Source: JBHENN01 sp046262015 (lineage in GTDB: Bacteria > Actinomycetota > CADDZG01 > WHSQ01). From it: 27,098 nucleotides of DNA. Below the pieces are notes generated by a model. That model worked only from the letters and a program-made list of their open reading frames with translations. It was not told the origin of the DNA and did not search any database. Positions 1 to 7,838 of this stretch are shown here, in pieces (position 1 is the stretch's first letter; every line of letters starts with the position of its first letter). The stretch lies in assembly GCA_046262015.1 (NCBI GenBank), contig JBHENN010000127.1, positions 1-27,098 of the forward strand, read 5' to 3'. The position numbers and the translations under genes were made by a program.

Positions 1-15
1 CTAGAGGACAGGGTC

Positions 16-528
16 GTGATGGAGAGGGGCCGCCCCGACCGGGACCCGCTGGTCCCGGACCCACGGACGATGATCGGCCACGTCCACCTCAAGGTGTCCG
101 ACCTCGGGCGCGCCGAGGCTTTCTACCGGGACGTCCTCGGGTTCGAGGTCACGACCCGCTACGGGAGCGAGGCCGTGTTCCTGTCGTTCGGCGGATACCA
201 CCACCACGTCGCGCTGAACACGTGGTACAGCAAGGGCGCCGGTCCCGCTCCGACGAACCGAGCCGGGCTGTTCCACTTCGCGATCCTGGTGCCGGACCGG
301 GCGGCGCTGGCGCGCGCTCTTCGGCGCCTCCTCGACCACGGCGTCGAGCTCGACGGGGCGGCCGATCACGGCGTGAGCGAGGCGCTCTACCTCCACGACC
401 CCGACGGGAACGGCATCGAGATCTACCGCGACCGGGACCGCTCCGAGTGGCCGACGAACCCGGACGGGTCGGTCGCGATGAGCACCCTGCCTCTCGACGT
501 GCCCGCGCTTCTCGCCGAGGCCGGATAG
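16..528 (+). CDS. VOC-superfamily (glyoxalase/extradiol dioxygenase fold) protein
   Basis: The protein has the paired beta-alpha-beta-beta-beta pattern of the vicinal oxygen chelate superfamily. It opens the fold with GHVHLKVSDLGRAEAFYRDV (about residues 21-40) and closes it with LYLHDPDGNGIEIYRDR. Likely metal ligands are His24, His87 (LFHFAIL) and Glu135 (GIEIY), the usual His-His-Glu set. The spacing resembles CatE-like catechol-2,3-dioxygenase relatives, but the substrate cannot be told and a glyoxalase or resistance-type role is equally possible. Starts: GTG at 16 and ATG at 19 follow a GAGG at 4-7; ATG at 70 begins exactly at the fold. No in-frame stop lies between base 1 and 16, so the gene could begin upstream of the window. 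It ends 245 bases before recA and is probably unrelated to it. Confidence 0.8.
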   Translation: MMERGRPDRDPLVPDPRTMIGHVHLKVSDLGRAEAFYRDVLGFEVTTRYGSEAVFLSFGGYHHHVALNTWYSKGAGPAPTNRAGLFHFAILVPDRAALARALRRLLDHGVELDGAADHGVSEALYLHDPDGNGIEIYRDRDRSEWPTNPDGSVAMSTLPLDVPALLAEAG

Positions 529-659
529 CGCCCCACTCGGCTCTCGGCCCGCACCTGTCGTCGCGAACGCGGCTTCGGGCTGGCGCGGGGGCCGGCCACG
601 TGCCTAGAATGACAGCGCGGTAACTACGCCCCGGTCATTCGCAGGGATTTCCGGATAAT

Positions 660-681
660 CGAACAGATGTTCGCCTATACT
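660..681 (+). promoter_or_regulatory. recA SOS promoter: LexA box plus -10 element
   Basis: CGAACAGATGTTCG at 660-673 is an exact match to the Gram-positive/actinobacterial LexA box CGAACRNRYGTTYG. TATACT at 676-681 is a good -10, starting two bases after the box. A LexA dimer there would cover the core promoter. No convincing -35 is visible 16-18 bases upstream (GGATAA region). A second -10-like TAGAAT lies at 605-610 and could be an upstream second promoter, but it also lacks a clear -35. The rest of 529-659 shows nothing I can name. Confidence 0.9.
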
Positions 682-773
682 GCCCCGTGGAAGGCGGAAG
701 TGTCGCACCCCCCCTCTAGCGTGCTCCAGGACCGAAGACCGGCCCCGAGCGGGCCGCCGACCAAGGAGGCTCC

Positions 774-3011
774 GTGGCGACCATCCGATCCCAACGGGAC
801 GCAGTGAGGGACACCAGCCAGGACCAGAAGGGCCGTGACCAGGCCGTCGACAGCGCGATCGCCCAGATCGAGAAGCAGCACGGCAAGGGCTCGATCATGC
901 GGTTGGGTGACGACGGCTCGCGCTTCGACGTCGCGGTGATCCCGACGGGGTCGCTCGCGATGGACCTCGCGCTCGGCGTCGGCGGTCTGCCCCGGGGGCG
1001 GATCGTGGAGATATATGGCCCCGAGGGGAGCGGCAAGTGCCTCACCGGCGACACCTATATATGGACCGACCACGGCCTCGAGACGGTCGTAGAGCTGTTC
1101 GAACGCTGTGGGCAGAAGGCCAGCTGCACGTCGCGTGTCACCGACGTCACCGAGCTCGGCGTGCGAGCGGTGAACGAGCACGGCGAGCTCGAGCAGATCG
1201 CCGCGCTGACGAACAACAACCGCAGGCCGGTCCTCAAGCTGCGTCTGAGGTCGGGCCGGACGGTAACCGCAACCCACAACCACCCGCTGCGCGTGGTCGA
1301 CCAGAGTGGCTACATCGTCTGGCGCAAGGTGGGCGAGATCGTCCAGGGAGACACCGTCGTTTCCGCAGGCTTCGGTGCGATCGAGGCCGCCTCGGGGGAC
1401 GGCGTCAGCGAAGACGAGGCCGTGTTCCTCGGATACCTGGTCGCCGAAGGCACGCTGACCGGTACCTCACGCGTTCGATCCACGAACTGGGACAAGGAGG
1501 TTGCCGAGGAGTTCGTCCGCCTCGCTCGCGACCTCTTCGGGGTCGAGGCGCGCAACTACTACGACAAGGAATATGACCTCTCGGGTAAGGCGCTCCGCGT
1601 CCAGCTCGAACAGCAGTACGGCCTCGACTACGTCACGGCTCACGGCAAGAAGATCCCCCGATGCGTCCGCACGGGTGGTCACAAGATCCAACGCGCCTTC
1701 CTATCGGCTCTGTTCGAAGGTGACGGCTGGATCGACAAGAGCTCCACGGTGGGGATCGCCAGCGCGTCGGAGCAGCTGGCCCGAGAGGTACAGCTCCTGC
1801 TGTTCGGCTTCGGGATACCCGCTACGGTGACGGCCAAGCACAACCTCCTGTACGAGCGGGACTACTGGACGGTGACGATCGCTCCGGCGGTGGTCCATCG
1901 CTTCCTGGACGAGATCGGCTTCAGGTCGGCGCGCCGCCAGGCTCAGGTCGCCGCGAGCTTCAGGCGGCCGAGATGCGACAGCCCCTTCGACAGCATCCCG
2001 AACCTGGGGCGTTACACGTACGAGCGTGTGGAAGAGATCGTCGATGCAGGCATCCAGCCGACCTTCGACCTGGCGCTTCCGAGGACGCACAGCTTCATCG
2101 CGAACGGCGTCCTGTCTCACAACACCACCGTCTCGCTCCACGTGATCGCGGAGGCGCAGAAGAGCGGCGGGCTGGTCGCGTTCATCGATGCGGAGCATGC
2201 GCTCGATCCGACCTACGCCAAGGCGCTGGGCGTGGACACCGATGGTTTGCTCGTGTCGCAACCCGATACCGGCGAGCAGGCGCTCGAGATCGCCGACACG
2301 CTGGTGCGCTCGGGAGCGATGGACGTGATCGTGGTGGACTCGGTGGCCGCCCTGGTGCCGCGCGCCGAGATCGAGGGCGAGATGGGCGACACCCACGTGG
2401 GTCTGCAGGCGCGCCTCATGTCCCAGGCGCTGCGCAAGCTCGCCGGCAACGTGAACCGCAGTCGGACGATCCTGATCTTCATCAACCAACTGCGCGAGAA
2501 GATAGGCGTCATGTTCGGGTCGCCGGAGACCACCCCCGGCGGCCGGGCGCTCAAGTTCTATTCGTCGGTCAGGCTCGACGTGCGCCGGATCGACGCGCTC
2601 AAGGACGGCGCCGAGGTCGTCGGCTCCCGGGTGCGCGTCAAGGTCGTGAAGAACAAGGTGAGCGCGCCCTTCAAGAAGGCCGAGTTCGACATCCAGTACG
2701 GCTACGGCATCTCCAAGGAAGGGAGCCTGCTGGACGTGGCGATCGACAACGGCATCGTGCGCAAGTCCGGGGCGTGGTTCATCTACGGCGACGATCAGCT
2801 CGGACAGGGCCGGGAGAACGCCAAGACCTTCCTCGCCGACAACGCCGACATCGCCGCCGAGATCGAGCTCAAGATCAAAGAGAAGCTCGGGCTGTTGGCG
2901 GCAGGACCCGACGCGGAGCAAGGAGCCTCCGCCGGCGCGCCCGCGCCCACACCCGCGCCCACACCCACACCCATGCGGGCCGGTGCCCTGGGCCCGGAGG
3001 AAGACCTCTAA
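774..3011 (+). CDS. recA: RecA recombinase precursor containing an intein
   Basis: RecA binds ssDNA and ATP, performs strand exchange and triggers LexA self-cleavage. The 745-residue precursor has two extein parts: residues 1-88, ending at Walker A GPEGSGK, and 451-745, beginning TTVSLHVIAEAQKSGG. Joined, they make a 383-residue RecA with the intact P-loop GPEGSGKTT, Walker B (VIVVDSVAAL), the L2 region (FINQLREKIGVMFGSPETT) and a Pro/Thr-rich, acidic-ended C-terminal tail that makes it longer than the usual ~350. The GTG start at 774 is set by AAGGAGG at 763-769. An exact LexA box and -10 lie about 100 bases upstream, so SOS induction is expected. recX follows 15 bases after the stop. The reading frame is open across both junctions, so this is an in-frame intein and not a frameshift or fusion. 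L2 reads ETTPGG where E. coli has ETTTGG. Confidence 0.97.
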   Translation: MATIRSQRDAVRDTSQDQKGRDQAVDSAIAQIEKQHGKGSIMRLGDDGSRFDVAVIPTGSLAMDLALGVGGLPRGRIVEIYGPEGSGKCLTGDTYIWTDHGLETVVELFERCGQKASCTSRVTDVTELGVRAVNEHGELEQIAALTNNNRRPVLKLRLRSGRTVTATHNHPLRVVDQSGYIVWRKVGEIVQGDTVVSAGFGAIEAASGDGVSEDEAVFLGYLVAEGTLTGTSRVRSTNWDKEVAEEFVRLARDLFGVEARNYYDKEYDLSGKALRVQLEQQYGLDYVTAHGKKIPRCVRTGGHKIQRAFLSALFEGDGWIDKSSTVGIASASEQLAREVQLLLFGFGIPATVTAKHNLLYERDYWTVTIAPAVVHRFLDEIGFRSARRQAQVAASFRRPRCDSPFDSIPNLGRYTYERVEEIVDAGIQPTFDLALPRTHSFIANGVLSHNTTVSLHVIAEAQKSGGLVAFIDAEHALDPTYAKALGVDTDGLLVSQPDTGEQALEIADTLVRSGAMDVIVVDSVAALVPRAEIEGEMGDTHVGLQARLMSQALRKLAGNVNRSRTILIFINQLREKIGVMFGSPETTPGGRALKFYSSVRLDVRRIDALKDGAEVVGSRVRVKVVKNKVSAPFKKAEFDIQYGYGISKEGSLLDVAIDNGIVRKSGAWFIYGDDQLGQGRENAKTFLADNADIAAEIELKIKEKLGLLAAGPDAEQGASAGAPAPTPAPTPTPMRAGALGPEEDL
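1038..2123 (+). other. RecA intein with LAGLIDADG homing endonuclease (362 aa)
   Basis: The intein begins with Cys (TGC, 1038-1040; CLTGDTYIW, block A) and ends NGVLSHN (block G: penultimate His, terminal Asn, AAC 2121-2123), followed by Thr as the +1 extein residue. Block B is THNHPL (Thr79...His82 of the intein). Block F is the TFDLALPRTHSFIANG stretch. Between the splicing blocks are two LAGLIDADG motifs, LGYLVAEG (about 131-138) and LSALFEGDG (222-230); their acidic residues (Glu, Asp) are kept, so the nuclease may be active. All residues for self-splicing are present. It sits between Lys and Thr of the ATP-binding P-loop, so the unspliced precursor should not bind ATP normally. As I recall, the M. 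tuberculosis and M. leprae RecA inteins sit at other, more C-terminal sites. Confidence 0.96.
2941..2971 (+). repeat. Short tandem repeat in the recA 3' end
   Basis: CCGCGCCCACAC occurs twice in tandem (2941-2952 and 2953-2964), followed by a partial CCACACC copy. It codes for an alternating Ala/Pro/Thr linker near the RecA C-terminus. Such a tract is prone to slippage; a change in copy number by whole 6- or 12-base steps would keep the frame. Confidence 0.7.
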
Positions 3012-3026
3012 GGGGCGGGCACGGCG

Positions 3027-3596
3027 ATGGCTCTCCAGGAGGCCCTGTTCCCCGGCCCGGACACACCGGTCCACGGCGCGCCCGGACGGGCGGCAGGAGA
3101 GGTCGGGGGAGGACCCGGGCCGGCCCCGGGAGAGCTCGAGCGGGCGATGGAGCGGGCGGGGCGGTGGCTCACGCTGAGGGCGCGCACCGAGAGCGAGCTG
3201 AAGAGCCGCCTCCTGGGCGGGGGCTTCGCTGACGAGGTGGTCGATGCCGCCGTGGCTCGGCTCCGGGAGCTGCGGCTCGTGGACGATCTGGATTTCGCCC
3301 GGCAGTGGATCGGCCAACGGGCCCGGCGCAAGGGGCTGTCCGGTGAGGCCCTCGTGGCCGAGCTGGGCGCCAAGGGGGTCACCCGGGAGATCGCCGAGGC
3401 GGCCCTGGGGGAGGAGGGCCTCGACGAGGACGCCCAGGCCCTCGAGCTCGCCGCCCGCCTGGTGGGCAAGGTCGCGGCGCGCCCCCTCGGCGAGCAGGGG
3501 CCTCGGATCCAGCAGATGATCGTGCGGCGCGGCTTCGCCCCCGAGGTGGCCGAGCGAGCCGCCCGGGCCGTCCTCCCGCCCGACGGCTGGGACTGA
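3027..3596 (+). CDS. recX: RecX regulatory protein
   Basis: RecX binds RecA filaments and modulates (usually inhibits) recombinase and coprotease activity. The 189-residue protein has an N-terminal Gly/Pro-rich stretch of about 40 residues. The three-helix repeats typical of RecX follow: the MERAGRWLTLRARTESELKSR segment, VDAAVARLRELRLVDDLDFARQWI, and RRKGLSGEALVAELGAKGV. The C-terminal part (ARLVGKVAARPLGEQGPRIQQMIVRRGF) also fits. The ATG at 3027 lies 15 bases after the recA stop, with only a weak G-rich ribosome site, so read-through from recA and translational coupling are likely. Position after recA is the common bacterial arrangement. A shorter start within the Pro/Gly-rich leader cannot be excluded. 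Confidence 0.92.
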   Translation: MALQEALFPGPDTPVHGAPGRAAGEVGGGPGPAPGELERAMERAGRWLTLRARTESELKSRLLGGGFADEVVDAAVARLRELRLVDDLDFARQWIGQRARRKGLSGEALVAELGAKGVTREIAEAALGEEGLDEDAQALELAARLVGKVAARPLGEQGPRIQQMIVRRGFAPEVAERAARAVLPPDGWD

Positions 3597-4023
3597 CTTC
3601 CTGGACGGGCGACCTGTGCGGCGCCTGCCTCGCTATCCGAGGCGCCTGACGACCAGGACCCGTCTGGGGCCCGTCCGTAGCCGGCCTCAGAGCCCGGGGT
3701 GGGGCGCGGCGATCGGGGCATCGTTGCCTTGGCGCTCGGCCGGGGCGTACCATGTCTCGGGTAGACAAAACCGAACAGCAGACGTCTTCCCGAACGGCGC
3801 GAACGAAAAGCGAGCGATATCTGAAACCGTCCTTCTCGCCTACTGCGATCAGCCCACCAACCGGCATGTGCCGGTGCATTAGCCCGTCCGGCTCTCCGCC
3901 GGACGCCTCGATGCGGCTGCGGTAGCCGTCTAGGCCTCGTCTTCGCTCTCGCCGGCTCGGACCGGCGGTTCCGGCGCGCCGGACCGGGCGGGAAGCCGGA
4001 CGCGGAACCGAAAGGAGCGAGTG
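3597..4023. other. 427-bp intergenic region before rny with several inverted repeats
   Basis: No convincing gene is visible here. The region holds hairpin-capable repeats: GCCTCG/CGAGGC around a 5-base loop (3627-3643), CCGGCATGTGCCGG (3861-3874), GTCCGGC/GCCGGAC around TCTCC (3886-3904) and a 14-base palindrome TCCGGCGCGCCGGA (3970-3983). A possible promoter is TTGCCT (3724-3729) with TACCAT (3748-3753), 18 bases apart; this is weak. The stretch 3765-3845 is noticeably less GC-rich. The first hairpin has no T-run, so it is not a classic terminator. If the promoter is right, rny has a structured 5' leader of about 260 bases. Confidence 0.5.
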
Positions 4024-5556
4024 ATGGAGATCATCATCGGTCTCGTCCTCGGCCTCCTCGTGGGCACCGGCATCGGGTTCGTGGTGCGCAAGGCCATGGC
4101 GGAGAAGGAAGTCGACTCCGCCGAGATGCGCGCACGCACGATCGTCCAGGACGCACAGCGAGAAGCCGATGCTGCCCGACGCGAGGCCTTGGTCGAAGCC
4201 AAGGACGAAGCCCACCGGATGCGCACCGAGGCGGAAGCCGACCTCAGGCAGCGGCGCGCCGAGACGGAGAAGAAGGAGGACCGGCTCGCCCAGCGGGAGG
4301 CGACGCTCGACTCGAGGGTGGCGTCGCTCGATCGCAAGGAGCAGGCGATCGAGGCCAAGGAAGAGGAGCTCCAGCGGGCTCGACGCGAGCTCGACGCTGT
4401 CGGCGAACGCGCCCGAACCGAGCTCGAGCGGGTGGCATCGATGACCGCTCAGGACGCCAAGCAGGCGCTCATCGAGCAGATCGAGGAAGAGGCAAAGCGC
4501 GAGGCGATGGTCATCGTCCGGGACGTCGAGGCCCAAGCCCGGGAAGAGGCCGACAAGCGGGCCCGCAAGCTCATCGCCATCGCCATGCAGCGGGTGGCCT
4601 CGGACCTCACGACCGAGGGCACCGTCACAACCCTGACCTTGCCCAACGAGGACATGAAGGGCAGGATCATCGGGCGTGAGGGCCGCAACATCCGGGCCTT
4701 CGAGCAGGCCACGGGCACCAACCTCATCATCGACGACACCCCCGAGGCCGTCGTCCTGTCGTGCTTCGACCCCATCCGGCGCGAGATGGCCCGCCTCACC
4801 CTCGAGAAGCTGGTGGGCGACGGCCGCATCCAGCCGGCCCGGATCGAGGAGATGCACGAGAAGTCCAAGGTCGAGGTCGAGCGCGAGATCCGCGAGGGGG
4901 GCGAGTGGGCGGTCCTCGAGACCGGCATCACCGACATGCATCCCGAGCTGGTGCGGGTCCTCGGCAGGCTCAAGTTCCGCACCTCCTACGGTCAGAACGT
5001 GCTGCGCCACGTCGTGGAGGCCTCCCACATCGCCGGGATGATCGCGGCCGAGCTCGGGACCGATATCCAGCTCGCCAAGCGCTGCACGCTGCTCCACGAC
5101 ATCGGTAAGGCAGTGACCCACGAGGTCGAGGGCAGCCACGCCCTGATCGGGGCCGAGATCGCCCGTCGCCTGAAGGAGTCGCCGGCCGTGTGCCACGCGA
5201 TCGAGGCCCATCACGGGGAGGTCGAGCAGCGCACGATCGAGGCCGTCATCACCCAGACCGCGGATGCCATCTCGGGGGCGCGCCCCGGGGCGCGGCGCGA
5301 GACGCTCGAGACCTACGTCAAGCGGCTCGAGCGCCTGGAGTCGATCGCGATGGAGTTCGAGGGCGTCGACAAGGTCTATGCGATGCAAGCCGGCCGCGAG
5401 GTCAGGGTGATGGTCAAGCCCGGCTCCGTGGACGACCTGCAGGCCGAGATCATCGCCCGCGACATCGCCAAGAAGATCGAGGAGGAGCTCCAGTACCCGG
5501 GTCAGATCAAGATCATGGTGATCCGGGAGCTGCGCCACTCCGCCTACGCCAAGTAA
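4024..5556 (+). CDS. rny: Ribonuclease Y (membrane-anchored endoribonuclease)
   Basis: RNase Y starts decay of many mRNAs at the inner face of the membrane. The 510-residue protein has an N-terminal membrane anchor (IIIGLVLGLLVGTGIGFVV), a long charged coiled coil (about residues 30-195), a KH RNA-binding domain with the GRIIGREGRN loop near residue 214, and an HD domain with the metal-binding LLHDIGK near residue 356. The C-terminus IRELRHSAYAK is characteristic. AAAGGAG at 4011-4017 is 6 bases from ATG 4024 and only 3 from GTG 4021, so I chose the ATG. Many actinobacteria rely on RNase E, so RNase Y here is a lineage clue. B. subtilis also has rny close downstream of recA. miaB follows. Confidence 0.97.
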   Translation: MEIIIGLVLGLLVGTGIGFVVRKAMAEKEVDSAEMRARTIVQDAQREADAARREALVEAKDEAHRMRTEAEADLRQRRAETEKKEDRLAQREATLDSRVASLDRKEQAIEAKEEELQRARRELDAVGERARTELERVASMTAQDAKQALIEQIEEEAKREAMVIVRDVEAQAREEADKRARKLIAIAMQRVASDLTTEGTVTTLTLPNEDMKGRIIGREGRNIRAFEQATGTNLIIDDTPEAVVLSCFDPIRREMARLTLEKLVGDGRIQPARIEEMHEKSKVEVEREIREGGEWAVLETGITDMHPELVRVLGRLKFRTSYGQNVLRHVVEASHIAGMIAAELGTDIQLAKRCTLLHDIGKAVTHEVEGSHALIGAEIARRLKESPAVCHAIEAHHGEVEQRTIEAVITQTADAISGARPGARRETLETYVKRLERLESIAMEFEGVDKVYAMQAGREVRVMVKPGSVDDLQAEIIARDIAKKIEEELQYPGQIKIMVIRELRHSAYAK

Positions 5557-5624
5557 TCAAGCGTGGGCATACGCAACTCCCAAGGCCCAGCCAGCGGCCG
5601 GGTCTTGGGTGGCACAGCGCGCAG

Positions 5625-5640
5625 TACGCTCGGGCAGATG
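5625..5640 (+). promoter_or_regulatory. Possible leaderless promoter of miaB
   Basis: TACGCT at 5625-5630 fits the TANNNT -10 form and lies exactly 7 bases before ATG 5638, the spacing expected if transcription starts at the start codon. No Shine-Dalgarno sequence precedes this ATG. No good -35 is visible. The alternative GTG at 5563, seven bases after the rny stop, also has no ribosome site and would add 25 residues that do not look conserved. Confidence 0.4.
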
Positions 5641-7056
5641 AGCGAGGCCGCGCCCACCTACTTCATCACCACATACGGCTGCCAGATGAACGAGCACGAC
5701 TCCGAGCGCCTCGCGGGGATGATGGAGGCCGAGGGTTACGCCCGGGCGACGGGTCCCGAGGACGCGTCCGTCGTGATGTTCAACACGTGCTGCATCCGTG
5801 AGAAGGCCGATACGCGCCTGTACGGGCAGCTCGGGCACATGAAGTCCATCAAGGACAGACGGCCCGGCATGAAGATCGTGGTGGGCGGATGCCTGGCCCA
5901 GAAGGACCGGAATGTCATCCAGGAGCGGGCCCCGTACGTGGACGTCGTGCTGGGAACGCACAACCTGGCGAGCCTGCCCCGGCTGCTGCGCGAGTCCGAG
6001 CAGCAACCGGCGTTCGAGATCCTCGAGCAGACCGAGACCTTCCCATCGGCGTTGCCGGCGCGCCGAACCTCGCCGTGGCATGCATGGGTATCCATCTCGA
6101 TCGGGTGCAACAACGCGTGCACGTTCTGCATCGTGCCGGCGGTGCGCGGGAAGGAGGTGTCGCGCCGGGTCGGAGAGGTCGTGGACGAGGTGCGAGCTTT
6201 GGTCGACGACGGCGTTATAGAGGTGACCCTTCTGGGGCAGAACGTCAACTCCTATGGACGCGACCTCGACGGCTCGCCCCTGTTCGCCCATCTCCTGCGG
6301 GCTCTCGATCGCGTCGAGGGTCTCGAGCGGACCCGCTTCACGAGCCCGCATCCCAAGGACTTCCGCGCCGACACCGTGGCGGCCATGGCCGAGTGCGCCA
6401 GCGTCTGCGAGCACATCCACCTCCCCGTGCAGGCCGGATCGGACCGGGTGCTGAGGCGGATGAAGCGCGCCTACACGCGCGCACGCTACCTCGACAAGCT
6501 CGAGATGGTGCGTGCTGCTATACCGGACGTGGCGGTGACGACCGACATCATCGTCGGCTTCCCCGGCGAGACCGAGGCCGACTTCGAACAGACCCTGTCG
6601 CTGGTGGACGAGGCCCGCTACGACGCGGCGTTCACTTTCCAGTACTCGCCTCGCCCGATGACCGAGGCGGCGTCGTACGACGGTCATCTGACCAAGGCCG
6701 TGGTGCAGGAGCGCTACGACCGCCTGGTGGCGATGCAGGAAGCGATCTCTCTGGAACGCAACCGAGAGAGCGTGGGGCGCGCCGAGGAGGTCATCGTCGA
6801 AGGGGTCTCCAAGAAGGACCCCGAACGGCTGACCGGGCGCACGCGCGGCAACAAGCTCGTGCACTTCCGCGGAGACGCGGATGAAGGCTCGTTCGCGCAG
6901 GTGCGGGTGACCGCGGCTTCGCCGCACTACCTCGAAGGGGTAGCGCTCGGATATCGCGCCCGGATAGGTCCCGCCGCCGAGGGGGAGCGACGGCCGGCGA
7001 TGTCACTCCCGCTGCTGGCCAGCGACGCCGGAACAGGGTGCTCGTCCTGCTCCTGA
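5638..7056 (+). CDS. miaB: tRNA-2-methylthio-N6-dimethylallyladenosine synthase
   Basis: MiaB is a radical-SAM enzyme that adds the 2-methylthio group to i6A37 of tRNAs reading UNN codons. It acts after MiaA, which is encoded two genes downstream. The N-terminal domain has the three auxiliary-cluster cysteines Cys15 (YGCQMNEHDS), Cys51 (NTCCIREKA) and Cys85 (GGCLAQ). The radical-SAM cluster motif is Cys157-x3-Cys161-x2-Cys164 (GCNNACTFCIVP). A C-terminal TRAM domain follows (GRAEEVIVEGVSKKD ... TRGNKLVHF). Start at ATG 5638 gives 472 residues, a normal length. The last residues are GTGCSSCS, a cysteine-rich tail that I do not expect in the TRAM domain; its role is unknown. The rny-miaB gap suggests either read-through or a leaderless promoter. 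Confidence 0.96.
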   Translation: MSEAAPTYFITTYGCQMNEHDSERLAGMMEAEGYARATGPEDASVVMFNTCCIREKADTRLYGQLGHMKSIKDRRPGMKIVVGGCLAQKDRNVIQERAPYVDVVLGTHNLASLPRLLRESEQQPAFEILEQTETFPSALPARRTSPWHAWVSISIGCNNACTFCIVPAVRGKEVSRRVGEVVDEVRALVDDGVIEVTLLGQNVNSYGRDLDGSPLFAHLLRALDRVEGLERTRFTSPHPKDFRADTVAAMAECASVCEHIHLPVQAGSDRVLRRMKRAYTRARYLDKLEMVRAAIPDVAVTTDIIVGFPGETEADFEQTLSLVDEARYDAAFTFQYSPRPMTEAASYDGHLTKAVVQERYDRLVAMQEAISLERNRESVGRAEEVIVEGVSKKDPERLTGRTRGNKLVHFRGDADEGSFAQVRVTAASPHYLEGVALGYRARIGPAAEGERRPAMSLPLLASDAGTGCSSCS

Positions 7057-7088
7057 CGTAGTCCGCGCTATCGACAGAGGATGATGGG

Positions 7089-7838
7089 GTGAACCTGATC
7101 GGCGCGGTGGTGCCCCACGCTCCTCTGCTCGTGCCGGAGCTCGGCGGGACCGCCGTCGCGGAGCGCGCCCAGCCGGTGAGGGATGCCGTCGCCCGGCTCG
7201 GCCTCGACGGCGTCGACGCCGCGGTGCTGATCTCGCCGCACGCCCAGGTGACCGGTGTGTACGCAGCGGCAGAGGGAACGCTCGACGGCTTCGGCGCGCC
7301 GGGGTTCGCGGCGCGCCGGGAGACCGAGACCGGCCTCGTCGAGCGTATGGGCGCGGCCGCGGGGTTCGAGTTGCTGGAGGGGCCGCTGGATCACGGGGCG
7401 CTCGTGCCCCTGCTGCTCGGCGCGGTCCCCGAGATTCCCGTCGCGGTCGTCGGTCTGCGCGAGGTCACCGGACCGGGCGGCGCGCCGGCGGCCGAGGTCG
7501 TGGACGCGAGCGCCCGTGTCGGCGCGGCCATCGCCGGCTTGTCCAACGGAGCGAGTGTGGCGATCGTGGTGAGCGCGCACGGTTCGGCGGGCCTTACGCC
7601 CGGTGCACCGCTGACCGAGCGTCCCGGTGCCGCCGCCTTCGAGGACGCGCTGGTCGGTGCGCTCACGCAGGACGCGGCGCACGTGGGGTCGATCCCGCCG
7701 GAGGACTGGGCCGCTGCCGGCGCGTGCGGGGGCGGTCCGCTGCTCGCGCTCGCCGGCGCGTTCGCCGGGCGAGCGTTCGATGTGCTCCACCATTCGGCCC
7801 CGTTCGGCGTGGGCTATCTGGTGGCGCGATCGCGATGA
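7089..7838 (+). CDS. LigB/MEMO-fold protein (class III extradiol dioxygenase-like)
   Basis: The 249-residue protein has the fold signature of class III extradiol dioxygenases and MEMO-like proteins: VVPHAPLLVPELGG at the N-terminus (His10), LISPHAQ, LDHGALVPLLL and the C-terminal LHHSAPFGVGYL. The histidines are the probable metal ligands. The usual enzymes open catechol rings, but this actinobacterial branch beside miaA (Rv2728c position in M. tuberculosis, as I recall) has no established substrate, so enzyme activity is an inference. GTG 7089 follows AGAGG at 7076-7080. Its TGA overlaps the miaA ATG (ATGA), so the two are translationally coupled. Confidence 0.8.
   Translation: MNLIGAVVPHAPLLVPELGGTAVAERAQPVRDAVARLGLDGVDAAVLISPHAQVTGVYAAAEGTLDGFGAPGFAARRETETGLVERMGAAAGFELLEGPLDHGALVPLLLGAVPEIPVAVVGLREVTGPGGAPAAEVVDASARVGAAIAGLSNGASVAIVVSAHGSAGLTPGAPLTERPGAAAFEDALVGALTQDAAHVGSIPPEDWAAAGACGGGPLLALAGAFAGRAFDVLHHSAPFGVGYLVARSR

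Noticed and set aside
1038..2123. recA as a frameshifted or chimeric gene
   Set aside because: The frame is continuous and both ends carry exact intein splice blocks, so no break in the gene is needed to explain it.
1701..3317. 538-codon reverse-strand open frame opposite recA
   Set aside because: It is antisense to clear RecA motifs, crosses the intein junction and recX, and has no recognisable domain; long antisense frames are expected at this GC content.
3627..3643. GCCTCG/CGAGGC hairpin as recX terminator
   Set aside because: No U-tract follows, so it lacks the form of an intrinsic terminator.
3765..3800. LexA box near CGAACAGCAGACG
   Set aside because: The second half site GTTCG is missing; only one half matches.
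3616..3882. 88-codon open frame in the recX-rny gap
   Set aside because: Arg/Pro-rich low-complexity start, no Shine-Dalgarno and it crosses several palindromes; more likely non-coding.
3379..5538. 719-codon reverse-strand open frame opposite rny
   Set aside because: It shadows a certain RNase Y gene and its Leu/Asp/His-rich composition is typical of an antisense frame.
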